Source: G965240365 sp965240365 (GTDB lineage Bacteria > Pseudomonadota > Gammaproteobacteria > Eutrophobiales > Eutrophobiaceae). Taken from it: DNA of 64,000 nt. A model generated the notes under the pieces. It saw only the letters and a program-made list of their open reading frames with translations, was not told the DNA's origin and searched no databases. Each line of letters starts with the position of its first letter. Within the stretch, counting starts at the first letter, position 1. The position numbers and the translations under genes were made by a program. Where the stretch lies: positions 682,001 to 746,000 of the forward strand of contig OZ251218.1 in the NCBI GenBank assembly GCA_965240365.1, written 5' to 3'. This document shows, in pieces, positions 52,416-59,500 of the stretch.

Positions 52416-52680
52416 CTTTAAATTCCGTCAGATTCAATTATTCAAAATTTTACCAATCTTAACTTTTTTACATATCTCATACGGATACTAATGAACGCTA
52501 ATACACACTGGAAACAGATTTACCCACCCCCTTTCGTTCCCCAGACGCATGCAAAGCGGCGCAAGATCTCACGTCGCACCACATCCAAGATACGTCTAGG
52601 ATAGAGACTTATAAAAAGAAATATGGTTCAAAATGTGAAACAAATGTATAATCGCCAGCGTCACGACCGGAACAAATACC
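52416..52680. other. AT-rich gene-free stretch
   Basis: No gene is supported here. The sequence is AT-rich and probably holds the promoter of the leftward 52415/52133 pair. AAATGTATAATCGCCAGCGT at 52642 is repeated in similar form at 54052. Confidence 0.4.
52642..52665 (+). repeat. Direct repeat flanking the AAA ATPase gene, left copy
   Basis: This 24-base copy (AAATGTATAAT, then CGCCAGCGTCACG) matches 54052-54075 at 21 positions. The two lie on either side of the ATPase gene and in the same orientation. Confidence 0.6.
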
Positions 52681-52683
52681 CTA

Positions 52684-52724
52684 TCGTCATTCCCCTTGCC
52701 TGCAGCAGGCAGGGGGAATGACGA
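52684..52724. repeat. Nested palindrome
   Basis: ATTCCCCTTGCCTGCAGCAG and its inverse form one long hairpin, with the GCAGGCA core inside ATTCCCC arms. It lies downstream of the leftward ATPase gene. Confidence 0.7.
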
Positions 52725-52803
52725 TAGTTTCATCACCCCAGCCCGCCCACGCTCTTTAATAACCCCACGCGCCCAATTTCCACTCTTACCAAAAATGCCC
52801 ATC

Positions 52804-53997
52804 CTAACCGCTCTTCCAGCCGTTGCCGGGCATAATACGGCGCATGAACTCATCGAACAACGGAACGGTGAATGCCGTATCGCCGTGCTCCGGGCTCCAT
52901 ATCATCCCCTTGGCGATAAGCTGATTGCGGGTCGGGGCGAGAGATTCGACCTTTCTCTGCAACAACCCCGCGATCTCGCCAGACCGGTGGGGGCCGGCGC
53001 CAAGCTCCGCCATCGACCTGAGATAACGCTTCTCCAGCGGCGTCAAGCGGTCAAACCGAACCCGGAAGAAACTCTCGTCAAGGGCCTCGATCGCGGCCGC
53101 GGAGGCGGTTCTGGCGTCCGTTTCGGTAATGGGTGATTGCCCCGCCTCTTCCCAGGCGTGCTGGCCCCACTCCTGGATGAAATACGGATAACCCTGCGTC
53201 TTCTGCACGATCAAACCCAAAGCCGCCTCTTCAAACTCGACGCCGCCTTCTTGAGCGGGTTTCACCAACGCCGCCCGCGCCGCCTGCCCGTCAAGCGGCC
53301 CGATCTCGGGGAACGTGAACAGCCGCTCCGCGTAGGACTTGGCCTTGCCCATACGGCCGCGTAACTGCGGCAGACCGGCCCCGGCCAGCAGCACCGGCAG
53401 TTTGCGCTGGGCCGTCCGGTGCAAGGCCGTAATCAACGCCGCAAGCTGATCTTCCGCCAAATACTGTAACTCATCAATGAACACAACCAACGCGGAATTC
53501 GCGCCCCGGGCCGCCTCGCCGACAAGCCACAGAAGGTCCGGCAGGTCAAGCTCAAGGTCGCCATTGTCGGCAAGTCCGGGTTCCGGCTCAAAATCAAGTT
53601 TGACCTCGATGTCGGCGTATTTGATCTTCAACGCGCCGACAAATCCGGCCAGCCCGCGAAGCGCGCGGTGCGCGAACTCGCGCGCCGATTCGATCCGCGA
53701 CAAGCGCAACAACACGGCGCGGAGTTTCGGCGCCAGAATACCGGGCAGCGATCGATCTTCCGGCGCCTCCACCCAGACCGTATGCACGCCGGCATCGTCC
53801 GCGTCATTCCTGAGTTGCTCCAGCAGCACGGTCTTTCCAACTCCGCGCAAGCCGATCAGCAACACGCCCCGGGAAGTCCGCCCTCGCCGCAGTCTCTCAA
53901 TGGCGACCCGGACGTCTTCCCGTATCTCGGCGCGCCCTTCAAGGGCCGGGGGCGGCGCGCCGGCGCCTGGCGCGTAGGGGTTGCTGATGCGGTCCAT
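52804..53997 (-). CDS. AAA+ (Orc/STAND-like) ATPase
   Basis: This 397-residue protein has one ATPase domain: Walker A GLRGVGKT at residues 49-56 and Walker B VVFIDELQYL at about 171-180. A sensor-1-like LPVLLAGAGLPQLRG follows, then FTFPEIGPLDGQAARAAL. The C-terminal part (LTPLEKRYLRSMAELGAG, then GEIAGLLQRKVESL) is a winged helix. This is the archaeal-type/Orc-like ATPase layout often found as a stand-alone accessory gene. It may serve in defence, regulation or mobile DNA; nothing beside it defines the role. Direct repeats flank it. Confidence 0.75.
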   Translation of the reverse strand: MDRISNPYAPGAGAPPPALEGRAEIREDVRVAIERLRRGRTSRGVLLIGLRGVGKTVLLEQLRNDADDAGVHTVWVEAPEDRSLPGILAPKLRAVLLRLSRIESAREFAHRALRGLAGFVGALKIKYADIEVKLDFEPEPGLADNGDLELDLPDLLWLVGEAARGANSALVVFIDELQYLAEDQLAALITALHRTAQRKLPVLLAGAGLPQLRGRMGKAKSYAERLFTFPEIGPLDGQAARAALVKPAQEGGVEFEEAALGLIVQKTQGYPYFIQEWGQHAWEEAGQSPITETDARTASAAAIEALDESFFRVRFDRLTPLEKRYLRSMAELGAGPHRSGEIAGLLQRKVESLAPTRNQLIAKGMIWSPEHGDTAFTVPLFDEFMRRIMPGNGWKSG

Positions 53998-54014
53998 CGC
54001 CGAATTATAGCAAT

Positions 54015-54051
54015 CTTAGGGATATTATAAAAATCTTATAAACTCCCTAAG
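54015..54051 (-). promoter_or_regulatory. Operator-like inverted repeat upstream of the ATPase gene
   Basis: Perfect 8-bp arms CTTAGGGA (54015-54022) and TCCCTAAG (54044-54051) enclose two TTATAA hexamers. The site starts 18 bases before the ATPase start codon and may hold its promoter and a dimer-binding operator. Confidence 0.5.
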
Positions 54052-54075
54052 AAATGTATAACTGCCAGCGCCACG
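54052..54075 (+). repeat. Direct repeat flanking the AAA ATPase gene, right copy
   Basis: Partner of 52642-52665 (21 of 24 bases identical). It abuts the operator-like inverted repeat. Confidence 0.6.
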
Positions 54076-54130
54076 CCATATCGCGGCGGTGTATTTTGAG
54101 ACTAAGCCGCTGAATATACAGTGAAACTTG

Positions 54131-54250
54131 TGAAGCCGTTCACACTTTACAGAAACCGCTCTGGCAGAAGCGCCGTTCATCGCCGAAAGTCTGCCGTTTG
54201 TCCGTTTATGGTCGGTAAATACGGAATCTCTGTTACAAATGGCTATCGAA
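54131..54250. repeat. About 120-bp dispersed repeat, copy 2
   Basis: Second copy of the block at 46585-46704, with the same orientation and no gaps in the alignment. Differences are spread along the copy, so it is old. Confidence 0.6.
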
Positions 54251-54254
54251 ACAA

Positions 54255-55165
54255 ACAGCCCGTTGTTATTCCCCCTGCCTGCTGCAGGCAGGGCTTGGGC
54301 GGGAATGTATCCTTCACCGTCATTCCAGCGAAAGCTGGAATCCAGGAAGGCGTTGCCGGGATGGTAAATGAACCTCGGCCTTTGCTGCCAGCACCGGCCG
54401 GATGGAATGAATGGTCATTCCCGCCCAAGGCGGGAATGTAGGGTAAAAACCACTGGATTCCAGCTTTCGCTGGAATGACGGGTTGCTGGAAATGACGAAG
54501 GTGGCAGGCCGGAATGACACAGCGGCAGGAATACCGGGAAGCCGGAACAACACTCCGTCGTCATTTATGGACAGGATGTCCTGTATGCGGCGAGAGGGCA
54601 CGCCTACAAGGACGTAGGTGGTAGAGCAGCGTCAGGAACAGGCTGCCGAGGATGCCCGTAGCCGCCCAGCGAAAGCTGGAATCCAGGAGAGTGATGCCGG
54701 GATGGTAAATGAACCTCGGCCTTTGCTGCCTGCACCGGCCGGATGGAATGAATGGTCATTCCCGCCCAGGCGGGAATGTAGAGTAAAAACCACTGGATTC
54801 CAGCTTTCGCTGGAATGACGGGTTGCTGGAAATGACGAAGGTGGCAGGCCGGAATGACACAGCGGCAGGAATACCGGGAAGCCGGAACAACACTCCGTCG
54901 TCATTTATGGACAGGATGTCCTGTATGCGGCGAGAGGGCAGGATGCCCGTAGCCGCCCAGCGAAAGCTGGAATCCAGGAGAGTGATGCCGGGATGGTAAA
55001 TGAACCTCGGCCTTTGCTGCCTGCACCGGCCGGAATGAATGGTCATTCCCGCCCAAGGCGGGAATGTAGGGTAAAAACCACTGGATTCCAGCTTTCGCTG
55101 GAATGACGGGGTACTGGAAATGACGAAGGTGGCAGGTCGGGATGACGGGGTGTTGGTAATGACGA
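54255..55165. repeat. Tandem composite repeat array, left part
   Basis: Three copies of an approximately 290-bp unit follow each other. Each has an ATTCCAGCGAAAGCTGGAAT stem, a CCAGGAAGGCGTTGCCGGGA-like spacer, an ATTCCCGCC...GGCGGGAAT stem, then GGATTCCAGC with its inverse and a GACGAAGGTGGCAGG tail. In the second and third copies the first stem is interrupted by a TTTATGGACAGG...CCGCCC insert (54563 and 54903). In the second copy that insert is itself split by a 48-base segment. Confidence 0.85.
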
Positions 55166-55171
55166 AAAGGC

Positions 55172-55465
55172 ATGAACGAAAAACAACCTTGTGTGTACCT
55201 GCTGGCCAGCAAGAAGAACGGCACGCTTTACATTGGGGTCACGAGTAATCTTGTGCAGCGTGTTTATAAGCACAAGAACGGATTGACTGAAGGATTTGCC
55301 GGCAAATATGACGTGCAAAGGCTGGTGTACTACGAAGGCCACGGCACGATGGAATCCGCAATCAACCGCGAGAAACAAATAAAGGCATGGCAACGCCGCT
55401 GGAAGATTGACTTGATTGAAGCAAACAACCCGGAATGGCGGGATTTGTATGAGGATTTGGCCTAA
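55172..55465 (+). CDS. GIY-YIG domain nuclease
   Basis: This 97-residue single-domain GIY-YIG protein of the YhbQ type is a predicted endonuclease. The motif appears as CVYLLASKKNGTLYIGVTSN. The catalytic arginine lies in NLVQRVYKHKNG and the metal-binding glutamate in ESAINREKQIKAWQRRWK. The gene lies between two repeat arrays, with no partner beyond the small ORF behind it. Members of this family are common and are often linked to mobile DNA. Confidence 0.9.
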   Translation: MNEKQPCVYLLASKKNGTLYIGVTSNLVQRVYKHKNGLTEGFAGKYDVQRLVYYEGHGTMESAINREKQIKAWQRRWKIDLIEANNPEWRDLYEDLA

Positions 55466-55476
55466 AGATTGACGCG

Positions 55477-55635
55477 ATGAAAGAGGAACCAAACCATAAG
55501 ACTGGCGAAGCTGAAAAAAATTACGATCATGCGATTGATGAACTTATGCAGAGTATGACCGAGGTGAAATGGATGTTGGCCTTAGTCTTGTTTATTGAGG
55601 TGGTGGAAGCGCTGAAGGCCCTTTCGCTGATTTAG
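55477..55635 (+). CDS. Small single-helix membrane protein
   Basis: A 52-residue frame starts 12 bases after the GIY-YIG stop. It reads MKEEPNHKTGEAEKNYDHA, then a polar helix, and a hydrophobic C-terminal half (MLALVLFIEVVEALKAL). It is not part of a repeat and its codon use resembles that of neighbours. It may be co-transcribed with the nuclease gene. No family recognised. Confidence 0.4.
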   Translation: MKEEPNHKTGEAEKNYDHAIDELMQSMTEVKWMLALVLFIEVVEALKALSLI

Positions 55636-55649
55636 TTTTTAGCGGCGAT

Positions 55650-56465
55650 AGGAATGCCGGGAAGCCGGAATCCAAGAAGGCGTTTCCGGGGTGGTAAATG
55701 AATCTCGGTTTTTGCTGCCTGCACCGGCCGGATAGGATGAATGGTCATTCCCGCCCAGGCGGGAATGTAGAGTAAAAACCACTGGATTCCAGCTTTCGCT
55801 GGAATGACGGAGTGCTGGGAATGGCGGAGGTGGTAGGCCGGGGTGACGGAATGCTGGGAATGACGAAAGTGGCGTGGCCGGAATCACGGAACGATAGGAA
55901 TGCCGGGAAGCCGGAACAACACCCCGTCGTCATTCCAGCGAAAGCTGGAATCCAGGAAGGCGATGTCGGGATGGTAAATAGACTCCGGCCTTTGTCGCCT
56001 GCATCGGCCAGACAGAATGAATTGTTTATTGTCATTCCCGCCCAGGCGGGAATGTAGAGTAAAAACCACTGGATTCCAGCTTTCGCTGGAATGACGGAGT
56101 GCTGGGAATGATGAAGGTGGTAGGGATGCGCTCTCCGTCTTGCCTGAATGAGCAGGCCGGAATCACGGAACGACAGGAATGCCGGGAAGCCGGAACAACA
56201 CCCCGTCGTCATTCCAGCGAAAGCTGGAATCCAGGAAGGCGATGTCGGGATGGTAAATAGACTCCGGCCTTTGTCGCCTGCATCGGCCAGACAGTAATGA
56301 ATTGTTTATTGTCATTTCCGCTTACACGGGAATGTAAAGTAAAAACCACTGGATTCCAGCTTTCGCTGGAATGACGGGGTGCTGGGAATGACGAAGGTGG
56401 CAGGCTGGAATGACGGGGCGCCGGAATGACGATGTCGGCAAACCGGAATAACGGAGCGGCGGGAA
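55650..56465. repeat. Tandem composite repeat array, right part
   Basis: Three more copies of the approximately 290-bp unit occupy the space between the small ORF and pilY1. The units at 55920 and 56205 are almost identical over their first 100 bases (GATGTCGGGATGGTAAATAG shared). No genes lie inside. Confidence 0.85.
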
Positions 56466-56558
56466 TAACTAAAGACGCCGGCATGGTAAAACAAACACCG
56501 CCTTCCGCCCGCGCCGGCAGCGCCGGGTCGCGGGGGGAGGCATGAACCGCGGAATAAC

Positions 56559-59500
56559 ATGAAGATGAACCTAACTATTGAGAAGACGACTATGAAACAC
56601 GCGATGACACGTAAACTGGCCGCTTTTATGGCTGGCCTCATGTTGGTGCTGGCCGGGCAGGCCGGCGCGAAGCCTCGGGATGACACCGAGATTTATTTTA
56701 ATGCGGCAAAACCCAGTAAAGCCAGCCGCCCCAATGCGCTGTTCATCCTGGACACCTCCGCCAGTATGCTGCTCCCCGTGTCCAGCGAGGCCGGCAGCGA
56801 GAGCCGCATTGACACGCTCAAGGAGGTCATGCGGCAAGTGCTGGAAGAGGCAAAAGATATCAATATCGGCCTGATGCGCTTTACCGGCGGTGAAGGCGGC
56901 CCCGTGTTATTCCCCATCAAGGATATTGATTCCGATGTGAGCAAGGTCCCCGGTGAAACGGCCACGTACACCGCCCTGATCAGCAAGGGCGAAAATGACG
57001 CCAGGGAAAACAATAACACCCGAAGCGTGACACTGGACGAGAGACGGATCGAAGATCTGTTCGTCGAGCCGGCCTCCACCAGGGAATTTGAGTCAATAAC
57101 CCGGTCGTATTTTGTTGACGACAGCACGGAAGACGCCACCCAACTCCGCGAAGACGGCGAGATGACGCTCAACGACGCGGCGCTTACGCTGAGCTACGAC
57201 AGCAATATCGGCTTGATGTTTGATAATCAGGACCGTTCAGGCACGGCCGGCGCGGCCATGCGCATCGCCCCCAACGCCCTGATCGAAGAGGCCAGACTGG
57301 AACTCGAATTCGATGCCGCCAGCTTCCCGAACTATGCCGCTGTCTGCCCAAGTCCGGGCCCAAGTCCGGGGGGGTTGGGCTGCTACGCCGAATACCGTGT
57401 TCGGAGCCTGTTGACGCTTGACAGTCTCATATTTGGCAGGCCAGAGACCCAGGCGCTGGTTCTGGATTACACGATACCGGACTTCAGTGATGCAAAATTT
57501 AATTTATATACCCGCGACCGGGGCGTGATGCCGGGCTTCCTGACGCAGGGCGAATGGCGGTTTGATGATAATCCTGGCGCGCCTCCAGCTTCCTCAGAGC
57601 GAGAAAAAGAAGCCGGGTATGACGCCAAAAGCCAGGATATCAAGGCCACGATACAGGAGATAGTCAGCCACGGCTGCACGAGCCCGGTGACGGCCGCCAC
57701 CACGGCCACGGCGTTCAGCGACGCGGGCTGTGTCTGGAGCGGCGACAAGCTCGGTTTGCATCTCTACGGGGTCTCTAGAATGGCCTATCAGACTGACGGT
57801 TCTTTTGAAAGCCCGGAGCGGGTGTTCGAAAGCTACGACAAGGGCGGCGCCAATCCCCATCCGCCGAAACTGACCGTGACATACAAGCAACTCAAAATGG
57901 CCGAGAAGGCGGCCACCATCGGGCTGCGCTTTGAGGATATCCGCATCCCGCGCGGCGCGACCGTGGAGAGCGCCGCGCTGATCTTCGTCCCGGCGGCCGA
58001 TGAGAAGGAAGCCATAAGCTGGACGATTCAGGCCGAAAAAACCGGGGATTCGGCCGCCTTTGCCGCCACCAACCGCAATCTCTCCAACCGCGGCAAGACC
58101 GGCGCCAGCGCGACCTGGGCCTTGCCGGACTGGCAGGAGGACGAGCCGACAGAGAGCGTGGACCTGCGCACGGTGGTGCAGGAAGTCGTGAACCAGAGCG
58201 CCTGGTGCGGCGGCAACGCGCTGAGTTTTCTGATTACCCGCGCCGCGAGCACGAACGACCCCGACTTCAAGCGCAAGTTTTTCAGTTATGAAGGCGACCC
58301 CGCGCGGACGGTTCGCTTTCAGTACAAATACAGATTCGATGGCCGGGGCAATTGCAGTGATGGCGCCACCAGCAGGCGGACCGCGGCCCAGGCCGATGAC
58401 GCCGAACAGCGGTCTTCGACCGGCAAAGGCGATGTTAATGACAGCATCCTTAATCTCGGCAGTAACTGGGTCGGGCTGCGCTTTTCCGGCCTGCCGATAC
58501 CGAAAGACGCCGTGATCGAGCGCGCTTATCTGGAATTTTACTCCAGGTCGAATACCAGCCGCGCCGTCACGTACACGATCAGGGGCGAAGACAGCGGCAA
58601 CGCCGCGCCCTACGCCACAACCCGCAGGAATCTTACCGGCCGCAGTTATGTGTCGCAGACGGTAGGCTGGAGTCCGGGCGGCTGGGACAGGAATCGGCGC
58701 TATCAATCCCCGGATATCAAGACCATTGTCCAGCAACAGGTGCGCCATTCAGACTGGCGCGCCGGCAACGCCCTGGCCTTTCTGGTCGATAAGGGCGGAC
58801 GCGCGCGCTCGATCGCAAGCTATGACCGGAACGCGACGCAGGCCCCCCGCCTGGTGGTTGAGTATTATTCCGAGGGCAAAGGCAGGAAAAAATTCAAGAC
58901 CGTGCGCGAGCGGCTGGAAGAGCGCGTTGAGGAGATCGTGCCCCTGGGCTCGACCCCGGTGCAGGCGACCCTGGTCGAGGCCGCGAACTACTGGCGCGGC
59001 AAGGCCGTCAAGTATGGCCTGGATCGCCAGGGCACCATGCTGACGCCTTCTACAGTCTCCAATGAGGGACCCGGTGGCGCGCTCAACAACATCACCACGC
59101 GCCAGCAATTGGACAACCGCTACAACCAGACCACGGCGATCAGCCATCCGGGCAGTTATTGCAAGAGCGAGAGCGATTGCGGCAAAACGGATACCGCGGA
59201 CGGCAAGACCTATGGCGTCTTTAACCCCACGGACAATCCCGCGGACTGTGAACCGGGCAAAAGCCCGTACACGCTGGGCTGCCTCCGGCAGGAGATCAAG
59301 ACCAGCGGCGCGCTGAACTATGTCAGCCCGTTTGACCCCACCCTGGAATGCGGGAACAACTTCCAGATATTGATGACGGACGGCAGCGCCTCGACGCCCA
59401 GCAGAGTCGTAGTCGCGGCGCAGAACGACATTAAGGCGATCATCGGCGCGGGCAAACCCTGCCTTGCCAACAAGCTGGGCGGCGGCGCCAATAATGCGTC

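Noticed and set aside
54243..56686. Numerous 60-150 codon frames in the repeat arrays
   Set aside because: They contain FQRKLESSGFY-type peptides that come from translating the repeat units; several frames on both strands do the same.
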